Positions 49,307 to 57,231 of a stretch of 64,000 nucleotides of DNA are shown here, one piece after another. Source of the stretch: UBA2112 sp964596695 (GTDB taxonomy: Bacteria; Patescibacteriota; Saccharimonadia; Saccharimonadales; Saccharimonadaceae); assembly GCA_964596695.1 (NCBI GenBank), contig CAZQVE010000003.1, positions 62,001-126,000 on the forward strand, read 5' to 3'. The notes under the pieces are model-generated. The model was not told the DNA's origin and ran no database searches. It saw nothing but the letters and a program-made list of their open reading frames with translations. Positions within the stretch are counted from its first letter, which is position 1. Each line of letters opens with the position of its first letter. A program made the position numbers and the translations under genes.

Positions 49307-51512
49307 GTTTTCCTCTCGATATATTTTTCGCTACTATTTCGTCATCTTTCTCAGGTTTGTAGATAGGCAGTGTGAAGTAGAACGTTGAGCCGTTGCCCTG
49401 GTCAGGCTTGATGCCGATAGTGCCGCGCTGCAGTTCGATAATCGTCTTGGATATAAACAACCCCAAGCCCGTACCGCGCGTTCCGGCAATCAGACTGCGT
49501 TCGGCTCGGTAGAATTTGGAGAATAGCTTGTCGCGTAGTTCCTCGGGAACGCCGGGTCCGTTGTCGGTGATCTCGACGCGTACTTGCTCGCCCGAAGCGA
49601 TAATATTGACCTGAATCTGCCCATTCTCCGGCGTGTATTTGATAGCGTTGCCGATGAGGTTATTAAGCACTTCAACGATCGAGGAGGTGTCAGCCGGCGC
49701 GTAAACGGTGCTGGTGGTATTCGAGGTAAACGAAAGAGCTTGACCTTTTTGCGCTGCAACGGGTTGGTGTTGCTCAACACTTTTGGCAACGAGCTGGGTA
49801 AGATTGAGCTTTTCCAGGAATATCTCCATGTCTCCCCTCTCGATCCGCGCGATATTGAGTAGCTTGTTGATGAGTTCACGCAGTTGTTGGGCGCCGACGA
49901 TTGCCTTTTGTAAGCTCTCGAGGTTTTCGAGAGACAGCTCCTTAAGCGCTTCTCTGTTAAGTATGTCCAGATATCCTGAAATTACGGTCAGTGGCGTACG
50001 GAGCTCGTGTGCGGCAACTGCCACGAAGTCGAGTTTCATAAAGTTTAACTCTCGGCTCGGCGTTTGATCGTGGATGGTGATAATTGCCGCAACATCACCG
50101 CTCTCGCGGTCGATGACCTCTACCATAAGGTCAAGATAGGCGACGGATTCATTCTTGGCGAGTACGACGTCGTTGTACGAATGAAAACCCGTACTAGTGA
50201 GGTCGAGCTTGAAGGGGGCTCCCTCGCGCGTCCAGGGGAACACTTCTTCTATCGATTTGCCTTTTACCATGTAGGGCGCGTTACTAACGAGCCTGATGGC
50301 GGGGGCATTGATAGAGAGTATTTCACCTTTTATATTTACGGCGACGACACCGTCGTTGACGCTATTGATGATGCTTTGCAGATTAGACTGTTCAAATGTG
50401 AGGCTACGATTGTTTGCCTCGAGGTTACTGACGAGGTTGCCGACGGTAACGCCCAAGTTATTGAATATGCTCGCGAGCTCTTCGAACTCGTCCTTTGTCC
50501 GTATATCAATCTTTTGCGTCAGGTTGTTCTGGGCCAGCTTTCTGGCGCCAACGACGAGCCGTTTGATAGGACGTATGAGCTGCCTACTGAAGAAAAGACC
50601 AACAACGACCGATGCAGCGACGGCACCAATAGTGACGGTCACCGCCAGCTTTGTGAACGAATTAACCCCCGCGTAGGCGCTTGAGATAGGCTCTTCTGCG
50701 ACAACCCCCCAGCCAGCCTCCGTCTCGCGTACTGCGCTAAGGACATTTTCGTTTGTTTCAGAGACGGTCTGCTTGGTTTTGAGACTAAGACTCAAAAAGT
50801 CACTGACGGCCGCGGTGCTGTGTATGTCAGTGTGCGTGGACAGAAAGTTGTAGTCAGGGTGATACACCAAACTACCCGTCCCATCGACAATGTATGTATA
50901 GCCGTCGGTGTCGGTTTGTTCAGGTAGGACAGATTTCCATACTGTTCCCATCTCGTAGTAGCCGACGACGACGCCTATAAGGCTGTTGTCCGTGTCGTCT
51001 GCCGAAGAGCGGATCGGTAAGCTTATAGCGAGTTCCGGCGTGTTGTTCAGGTCGCGGGATAATGAGAGTATTCTCTTCTTGTTTGCTATGCGATCAAATG
51101 TCGTATCGTCTGACTCGATGTCTGTAATAGCGACTCGTAGCTGTCCACCTCGTAGTGTGGCGACGCGTTTTTTGTCGTCTTTCGTGAGGATTTCGACTTT
51201 TTGCAGATTGGGGTCTTCTTTGAGGAGCGCCTGTAGGTTTTGGTCTATCTCCACCGGTTTAAGAGCGTATACTCCCGCTATGATGTTGAGCTGACCGGTA
51301 ATAGTGCCGAGATAGTTGTCGACGGCACGTGACGCGTCGGATGCGATTGTCTGCTGCTTGGCGGCGGCGTTACCGAGCATCTGACTGCGTGCCGCTCCTA
51401 TGATGATAAAACTGACAATCGTAAGAGGAACGAGGGTAACGATAAGAAAGTAGCTGACTATCTTTGTCGAGACTCTTGGTTTTGTACTGCGTCTCTTTAC
51501 CCCGTTGTCCAT
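49275..51512 (-). CDS. Membrane sensor histidine kinase, paralogue A
   Basis: A 745-residue kinase. Order: membrane segment 1 (about 18-42), extracellular dCache-type sensor (45-285), membrane segment 2 (about 290-312), HAMP (about 313-365), PAS (about 375-490), HisKA with phospho-His in AVAAHELRTPL (about 500), HATPase with NNLIGNAIKYTPENG, DNGPGVPEE and GTRGTGLGLFIS. No ribosome binding site; the -10 box lies about 8 bases from ATG. Cognate receiver follows directly. Signal unknown, probably a small ligand outside the cell. Confidence 0.93.
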   Translation of the reverse strand: MDNGVKRRSTKPRVSTKIVSYFLIVTLVPLTIVSFIIIGAARSQMLGNAAAKQQTIASDASRAVDNYLGTITGQLNIIAGVYALKPVEIDQNLQALLKEDPNLQKVEILTKDDKKRVATLRGGQLRVAITDIESDDTTFDRIANKKRILSLSRDLNNTPELAISLPIRSSADDTDNSLIGVVVGYYEMGTVWKSVLPEQTDTDGYTYIVDGTGSLVYHPDYNFLSTHTDIHSTAAVSDFLSLSLKTKQTVSETNENVLSAVRETEAGWGVVAEEPISSAYAGVNSFTKLAVTVTIGAVAASVVVGLFFSRQLIRPIKRLVVGARKLAQNNLTQKIDIRTKDEFEELASIFNNLGVTVGNLVSNLEANNRSLTFEQSNLQSIINSVNDGVVAVNIKGEILSINAPAIRLVSNAPYMVKGKSIEEVFPWTREGAPFKLDLTSTGFHSYNDVVLAKNESVAYLDLMVEVIDRESGDVAAIITIHDQTPSRELNFMKLDFVAVAAHELRTPLTVISGYLDILNREALKELSLENLESLQKAIVGAQQLRELINKLLNIARIERGDMEIFLEKLNLTQLVAKSVEQHQPVAAQKGQALSFTSNTTSTVYAPADTSSIVEVLNNLIGNAIKYTPENGQIQVNIIASGEQVRVEITDNGPGVPEELRDKLFSKFYRAERSLIAGTRGTGLGLFISKTIIELQRGTIGIKPDQGNGSTFYFTLPIYKPEKDDEIVAKNISRGKHGWYKKRSAH

Positions 51513-51520
51513 ATCTTAAT

Positions 51521-51550
51521 ATGCTAATGCTTATCGCGCGATATGTCGAG
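51521..51550 (-). promoter_or_regulatory. Promoter of kinase A, shared with kinase B
   Basis: Minus strand: TCGACA, 17 bases, TAGCAT. The 30-base block is 26/30 identical (hand count) to the block at 57191-57220 in front of the paralogous kinase. Confidence 0.55.
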
Positions 51551-51569
51551 GGGTACGAGTGGGCGTTAC

Positions 51570-52586
51570 TTACTGTATGCGCGAAAGATCGATACCGCTT
51601 CTACGCCAGCCGATTTTGCCAATCTTGCTGGTGGTGTCGATAAGGTTCAAGTCGTCCAGTCGAGGCACTGTTTTCACGAATAGGTTTTGGAGGGTTTCAT
51701 TGCCATGTTCAGATTCGAACCAAGTTTCCTCAGCGACCCACTCGGGAATGTCCATATCCGCTTGAGCCTCCTTACTTGGCTTGAGCATAACGTCGGCAGC
51801 GAGCCGAAGGATAAACGGCATAGACTTAGCCATAACCCTTCTTTGGCGGGGGGTCATCCTGTCGGCGTGTTCTCTCAAGAAGTCATCCGCGAAGCTTATA
51901 TGGCGAGCTTCTTCTTCGACATGGACTTTCATGACGCGATGGATCAAAGGGTGGATTTCGCCGCCCTTTTTGGCGTAGTCGAGCAGGGATCGTTGTGTAC
52001 GATCAATCGGCTCCTCCCCCGCCAGGACAACAGCCCAGAAGGCTACGGGCGCTAGCTTAGCGACCGGTCCAACCATGTAGCTCACCTTACGGAACCAATC
52101 TGGCGCTCCTTTGGGGTTGGTGCCGGTTCGTCTGACGAATTCGTCGAACATCAGGATATGACGCTGCTCCTCCTCGGCCTCATGTGTGGAGTAACGCTTC
52201 TCAACGCTGTCGCTCGGAAGCCACATGTTGCGGATTGCGATACCTGATATCAATGCTTCTTCAAACTCGGAGCCAACCCTTGCTACTTGTGCGTAGCGGT
52301 ACATACCGATGCGTATTCTCTCGTTGTCGGGCAATGTTTGATACCATTCATGCGCCCCAAGGTCGAACGTCTCCGGCAGTATCCAGCGCGGATCATCGGG
52401 CATGATCGCATACTCCGGGCTATTCCAGTCGATCGCTTCGACGACTTCATTCGGAAAAGGGTTGTTGTATTTCCGGGCGGACGCTCTGGATCGCCTCTCT
52501 ACTCTCGTGGCGTAATCTTGGTTCGTCTTACCCCGTGTCAATGTCGGATTTGACATCATACTATTTTCGGACAATGGTTTTTCCAT
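51570..52586 (-). CDS. AurF-like di-iron oxygenase
   Basis: A 338-residue helical protein. Metal ligands are visible as SEFEEALISG, HEAEEEQRHILMFDEFVRR and HVEEEARHISFADDFL, the ExxH/EExxH pairs of the AurF (p-aminobenzoate N-oxygenase, PF11583) branch of ferritin-like proteins. Family members use O2 to oxidise amines or hydrocarbons; substrate cannot be predicted. GTGAGG precedes ATG 52586; GTG 52601 is the alternative. It lies between the two kinase loci, an unusual place and an unusual enzyme for a reduced genome. Confidence 0.82.
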   Translation of the reverse strand: MEKPLSENSMMSNPTLTRGKTNQDYATRVERRSRASARKYNNPFPNEVVEAIDWNSPEYAIMPDDPRWILPETFDLGAHEWYQTLPDNERIRIGMYRYAQVARVGSEFEEALISGIAIRNMWLPSDSVEKRYSTHEAEEEQRHILMFDEFVRRTGTNPKGAPDWFRKVSYMVGPVAKLAPVAFWAVVLAGEEPIDRTQRSLLDYAKKGGEIHPLIHRVMKVHVEEEARHISFADDFLREHADRMTPRQRRVMAKSMPFILRLAADVMLKPSKEAQADMDIPEWVAEETWFESEHGNETLQNLFVKTVPRLDDLNLIDTTSKIGKIGWRRSGIDLSRIQ

Positions 52587-52662
52587 AACGAATAACCTCA
52601 CTTAATTTATGTATCTTATGCCTCGATAGTCAAAAAATCAATATTTTTAAACGATGGGCGGG

Positions 52663-54462
52663 TCAGAACTTTGTGATAGCTGGGTGGAGTGGCGGGTTAG
52701 CTGTATCCTGCCCTGTTGCAGGTGGTGGCGTATTCGGGTTGGGCGGAAGCGGTGGTAGCGTGTTAGGGGTCGGTAGTGCTGTCTGGAGCGACCGAGCAGG
52801 CGGTGGAGCCGGATCTAGGAGAGACGGTTGAGCTACCGAAGGCGTCGGCTGCTGCGGCGACGACGCGACCGGGGCTGGAGGTGTTGGTGCTGTGGCGGGA
52901 GCTGAGGCTGAGGGTGTTGGTATCGTAGTAGGAGCTGGAACTGGAACTGGAGCTGGAGGTGCTGCTGCTGGTGTCGGTGTCGGTGTCGGGGTCGGGGTTT
53001 GCTTATTCGGTGCTGGAGCGGGGGGTGTTGGCTGCACGGGTCGGGCTGGTGCGGGTGTGGTTGTCGCTGGTTGGGGCTTTGGTTGGGCGGCTTGAGCGAT
53101 CGGATGCGCTGCTACTGGCTGCGAAGGCGCGGGCTTTAGCGGTGTGGCGGGCGCTGCCGTAGGAGTGGGGCTTGGCGGAGTCGGTGTAGCTGTGGCGGGG
53201 GGAGGAGTGGCGGGCGTAGGGGTTGTTGCCGGTTCGGCGAGCAGCCCCTTCGGATCCCATGGCGCAGGCGTGGCAGTTGCGGGCGCTGGAGCGAATACGG
53301 ATATAGCCGGTGTCGCCACGGGGCGACGGGCGACATTTGCTTGAACCGCTGCCCCTGAGATAATACCCTGAAGAGATGTTGAAGATTCAACGACAGGTTT
53401 CTCTGGTTTACGCATTCGCCGTAACAAAAGAATCGTGAGCGGCGTGCCGATTATGGCGACGGCAGCAACGGCTCCGGCAATTATCAAAATCAGAGGTGGT
53501 GCGGCTGCTGGTAAAGTGACAACTATCGGACGACCGACGTCCTCGATATTTACGGTGGCCGATCGGTTGATTTTTTGTCCGTTGTACGAAACCAAGATGC
53601 TATGCCCGCCGGTGAGTACGTTCGAAAAGGACGCGAGACCCTTGCTGTCCGTAGTAGCTTTATGCGAGCCATCAAGAGTGACTTGCGCGCCTTTGACCGG
53701 GGCGCCGGTGTTGTCGTTGACACTTACGATCAACGGTACGACCGTAGCCGACCGACTATCAGTGGGAGTTTCTGTATCTGAAGATGTATCTGGGTCGGAT
53801 TTCTTGTCAGAGTTCGAGGTGGGTGTCTTGCTAGATGATGATGTAGATGACGACTTTGTCGTTGATCCGGGCTTCGTGCTTGATGATGGCTTCGTCGTCG
53901 ATCCGCCGCCGCCTCCTGAGTCAGGTGGCGGCGTAGGTGATGATGGGTCATCCGGCGCGTCTGGTGGCGGCGAAGATTCGGGAGCCGTAATAAGAACCGT
54001 AGCGAGGACTTTATTGTAGTCGCACGTGATACTGCCATACCCCTGAACTGTCGCTATATTGTTTTTGAGACGAATGACAATAGAGTCACCGACCGAACCG
54101 GTGGCGTTGATCACCCAATCCGGGTAGTAGCCTACGTACGTACTCTTGCCTGTCGTGGGGCTCGGATCGGTTCGCCAGAAGTTGTTACTGTATGTCGAGG
54201 ACGAGGTGTTGGTTGCGGTCATATTGTTTTGCGAAGCCGTTACGGTCATACCGTAGCTGTTGGACGGTTGAATCGTGATATTGGTTACAGTGAAGACCTT
54301 TCCCTGCTCGACGCTCGTCGGTGTCGTGGCCCTAAATGTCGTCGGGACGCCACTGCATTGCTCCGTGACGGCCCAGTCCTTTGCGGATACTTGCGCAGTC
54401 GGAATAAGGAGATTCAGTATACTAACTAACGCAATGCCAATGATGGGCAACTTATACCGCAT
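52663..54462 (-). CDS. Exported membrane protein with long Pro/Ala/Thr-rich tail
   Basis: A 599-residue protein. Signal peptide at 1-27 (LPIIGIALVSILNLLIPTAQ then VSA|KD); a beta-type ectodomain with Cys pair (28-165); a Ser/Thr/Pro/Gly linker (165-235); a carboxypeptidase-regulatory/Cna-B-like domain (240-315, VSVNDNTGAPVKGAQVTLDG); a membrane segment at about 322-350 (LILIIAGAVAAVAIIGTPLT); then a basic stop and about 250 residues of PAT-rich low complexity. The tail would lie in the cytosol, which is unusual. It is encoded between the two kinase systems. Confidence 0.85.
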   Translation of the reverse strand: MRYKLPIIGIALVSILNLLIPTAQVSAKDWAVTEQCSGVPTTFRATTPTSVEQGKVFTVTNITIQPSNSYGMTVTASQNNMTATNTSSSTYSNNFWRTDPSPTTGKSTYVGYYPDWVINATGSVGDSIVIRLKNNIATVQGYGSITCDYNKVLATVLITAPESSPPPDAPDDPSSPTPPPDSGGGGGSTTKPSSSTKPGSTTKSSSTSSSSKTPTSNSDKKSDPDTSSDTETPTDSRSATVVPLIVSVNDNTGAPVKGAQVTLDGSHKATTDSKGLASFSNVLTGGHSILVSYNGQKINRSATVNIEDVGRPIVVTLPAAAPPLILIIAGAVAAVAIIGTPLTILLLRRMRKPEKPVVESSTSLQGIISGAAVQANVARRPVATPAISVFAPAPATATPAPWDPKGLLAEPATTPTPATPPPATATPTPPSPTPTAAPATPLKPAPSQPVAAHPIAQAAQPKPQPATTTPAPARPVQPTPPAPAPNKQTPTPTPTPTPAAAPPAPVPVPAPTTIPTPSASAPATAPTPPAPVASSPQQPTPSVAQPSLLDPAPPPARSLQTALPTPNTLPPLPPNPNTPPPATGQDTANPPLHPAITKF

Positions 54463-54504
54463 GCTTCTCCTTTAAAACCTTATGTTTATTGTAACACCTT
54501 GGCA

Positions 54505-54888
54505 CTAATCTTCCTCCAGTGATCTAATGACTCGCGGCAAATCCTTCGGCAATATGTCGGCCTTGATAATAAATCCGTCGGCACCGTTGTTCATGGCGTT
54601 GTCCGCGACACTGCGTTGTGCCAGGTTGGTTAACACGATGATTTTCGCATTGACACAGTTGTGTACGGGATTTGTCCGCAACTCCTTGAGGATTTGCAGG
54701 CCGGAGACGCCAGGAAGCATGACATCGAGGAATATGACGTCAGGGTGGAACTGAGTGAGTTTGGTGTATACCTCCTCGATACTGTCTGCTACCTCTACCG
54801 TGTACTGCTCGTTGGCGAGCGCCATTCGGTAGAGATCACGTATCATCGGGTCATCTTCAACGAGTAGGACGTTTCTTAAACCAGCCAC
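54505..54888 (-). CDS. Single-domain response regulator, paralogue B
   Basis: A 127-residue receiver with LLVEDDPMIRDL, phospho-Asp in IFLDVMLPGVSG, Thr in IVLTNLA and Lys in FIIKAD. As with paralogue A there is no output domain and the gene overlaps its kinase gene (32 bases). The C-terminal helix differs most from A, which is where partner specificity often lies. Confidence 0.93.
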   Translation of the reverse strand: MAGLRNVLLVEDDPMIRDLYRMALANEQYTVEVADSIEEVYTKLTQFHPDVIFLDVMLPGVSGLQILKELRTNPVHNCVNAKIIVLTNLAQRSVADNAMNNGADGFIIKADILPKDLPRVIRSLEED

Positions 54889-57181
54889 GTATACCTCCTG
54901 ACGTGTTTTTAGCTATCTGCTCGTCATCTCTGACGGGATCGTAAATAGGCAGCGTAAAGTAGAATGTCGAACCCTTGCCTTTGTCGGGTTCGATACCAAT
55001 CGTTCCGTTTTGCAGTTCAATGATCGTTTTAGAAATATACAACCCCAAACCTGTGCCTCGGGTGCCGGCAATTAGGCTGCGTTCCGCTCGATAAAACTTG
55101 GTAAACAGCCGGTCGCGTAGCTCTTCGGGTATGCCGGGGCCATTATCTACTACTTCGACGCGAACCGAATCTTTGTCCGTAATCAGATTTACCTTTATCT
55201 TGCCGCCCTTGCCGGTGTACTTCAGCGCATTACCTATGAGGTTGTTTAATACCTCCACGATAGATGCCGTATCGGCGGGGACATACACGGTACTGGACGT
55301 GTTGGCGCTGTATGTGATGATCTGTTCTTTTTGCGCTGCGATTGACTTATGTTGATTGACGTTTTCGCTGACAAGCTTCGTGAAGTTGAGTTTCTCGATA
55401 AATATCTCCATATCGCCGCGCTCGATACGTGCGATATTGAGCAGTTTATTAATAAGAGCGCGCAACTGATCGGCGCCGTCGATGGCCTTAGATAAGTTTT
55501 CGAGGTTAAAAACGGAGAGCTCTTTGACGGCGGTACCGGTATTGAGCATGTCCAGATACCCCCTCACGACAGTCAGCGGTGTTCTAAGTTCATGGGCGGC
55601 AATGGCGACGAAGTCGAGTTTCATGAAGTTAAGCTCACGACTTGCCGTCTGGTCGTGCAGGGTGATAATCGCGGCGATATCGCTGTTTTTGTGATCAAGT
55701 ACCGCTACCATGATGTCGACGTACGCCACTGAATCGTCATGCGGCAGGGTTAAGTCAGAGTAGCGATAGATTCCGCCGTTTGCCAGGTCCGGCGTGAAGC
55801 TCTCGCCGTCATGCTGGAACGGATATACATCGGTCATGAGCTTACCTGCGAGCGTTGATGGGTTGTCGTTAATCAGAAGGGCTGCAGGGGGATTGACTGA
55901 TATGATTCGTCCATCCGCGTCAACTGCTATAACGCCGTCGCTCACGCTGTTGATAATGTTGTTTAGCTTGATCTGCTCTAGCTTGAGTTGGAGGTTATTG
56001 GATCGCAGGTCATTAATGAGTTTGTTAATGCTCATCGCCATACTGTTAAATGTATCGGCAAGTTCTTGCATCTCGTCTTTTGTCTTGACGGCAATCTCCT
56101 GGTCGAATTCCCCCCGAGCCATACGTTTGGCACCGAGGGACAACGTCTTGATAGGCCGAATAAGCTGTCGGCTAAAGAAGACACCGACGCATATCGTGAG
56201 GATAATCATGCTTATACCAAGGATGGCCGCCAACTGAATATAAGAGTTTATGCTTGAGTAGATACTATCGACAGGCTCTTCGACCACAACAGCCCAGTTG
56301 GTCAATGTTTTGCGTGGCGTACTGATGACATCTTGGTTAGTTTCCGAGACTGTTTGTTGAGTCTCGCTGCTATTCGCAAGGAATTGACGGACGACCTGGG
56401 TGTCCTTTATCTGCGTGTGGGCGTTAAGAAACTTTTTATCCGGGTGCGCGACAAGGTTTCCAACATTGTCTACGACGTACGCGTAGCCGCCGTCACCAAT
56501 CTTGGTCGACAAGACGGATTTCCATAGGTCGCTTATGTTGAAATAACCTATCAGAGCTCCAGCGAGGTTTTCTTTGGGACCGCTTTGCGCGGCGAATAAT
56601 CCGTCGGTTGCCGGGTTATACTTTTTCAATATGAGCGTGCCGATTGAGATTTGTGGACGATTATTAGCGTCGCGACCGACGGATACGAAGTAAGACTTGC
56701 CCGCGAGAACGTTCAATACCTCCGGACCTAAGCTACGAACGTCATCGGTTTTTGTCAGTTTGCCATCCTGCATCTTCAGCGTATGACCATTGCCGACGTC
56801 TCCGTTAGGCGACATGAGGCTCACCTGCTCAAGCGTACTGTCCTGGTTAAAGAGCTGGGCAAGGTTGGCGTCCATCTGCTGTGAAGTGAATTCGTGAGTT
56901 GAATAGAGCCTACCGATATACACCAACATATTGATCTTGCCGGCCAGGTAATTGTCGACACGGCGAGCGAGGTCAGTGGCCACCGCCTGCTGCTTAGCGG
57001 CCGTGTTTTTGAGCATCTCTTCCTTGGCGATGATCGTGAGCGGGATACCAATAGTCAGGAATGGGATAAGCGCGATACACAAGAAATAAACGAATATCTT
57101 GGTGGAAATCTTCAGACGGAAAAGTCGCCTCAACCTATACGGAAGCCCTTTTTTGTCAGAAGTGCCTTCTCCACCGTGCAT
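54857..57181 (-). CDS. Membrane sensor histidine kinase, paralogue B
   Basis: A 774-residue paralogue of the kinase at 49275 with the same order of parts: segment 1 (about 28-50), dCache-type sensor, segment 2 (about 318-340), HAMP, PAS, HisKA (AIAAHELRTPL, about 528) and HATPase (GTRGTGLGLYIS). The kinase half is very similar to A while the extracellular half differs more, as expected if they sense different ligands. Transcribed from a sister promoter without a ribosome binding site. Confidence 0.93.
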   Translation of the reverse strand: MHGGEGTSDKKGLPYRLRRLFRLKISTKIFVYFLCIALIPFLTIGIPLTIIAKEEMLKNTAAKQQAVATDLARRVDNYLAGKINMLVYIGRLYSTHEFTSQQMDANLAQLFNQDSTLEQVSLMSPNGDVGNGHTLKMQDGKLTKTDDVRSLGPEVLNVLAGKSYFVSVGRDANNRPQISIGTLILKKYNPATDGLFAAQSGPKENLAGALIGYFNISDLWKSVLSTKIGDGGYAYVVDNVGNLVAHPDKKFLNAHTQIKDTQVVRQFLANSSETQQTVSETNQDVISTPRKTLTNWAVVVEEPVDSIYSSINSYIQLAAILGISMIILTICVGVFFSRQLIRPIKTLSLGAKRMARGEFDQEIAVKTKDEMQELADTFNSMAMSINKLINDLRSNNLQLKLEQIKLNNIINSVSDGVIAVDADGRIISVNPPAALLINDNPSTLAGKLMTDVYPFQHDGESFTPDLANGGIYRYSDLTLPHDDSVAYVDIMVAVLDHKNSDIAAIITLHDQTASRELNFMKLDFVAIAAHELRTPLTVVRGYLDMLNTGTAVKELSVFNLENLSKAIDGADQLRALINKLLNIARIERGDMEIFIEKLNFTKLVSENVNQHKSIAAQKEQIITYSANTSSTVYVPADTASIVEVLNNLIGNALKYTGKGGKIKVNLITDKDSVRVEVVDNGPGIPEELRDRLFTKFYRAERSLIAGTRGTGLGLYISKTIIELQNGTIGIEPDKGKGSTFYFTLPIYDPVRDDEQIAKNTSGGIRGWFKKRPTR

Positions 57182-57190
57182 TACTCTATA

Positions 57191-57220
57191 ATGCTAATAC
57201 TTATCGCCTCATATGTCGAG
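57191..57220 (-). promoter_or_regulatory. Promoter of kinase B
   Basis: Minus strand: TCGACA, 17 bases, TAGCAT, 9 bases from the start codon. Near copy of the block at 51521-51550. Confidence 0.55.
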
Positions 57221-57231
57221 AGCTAAAGGAG

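Noticed and set aside
52892..53390. Several long frames on both strands opposite the proline-rich tail
   Set aside because: These are shadows of the repetitive GC-rich PAT coding sequence; they give Gly/Val-, Arg/His- or Ser-rich low complexity without starts or ribosome binding sites.
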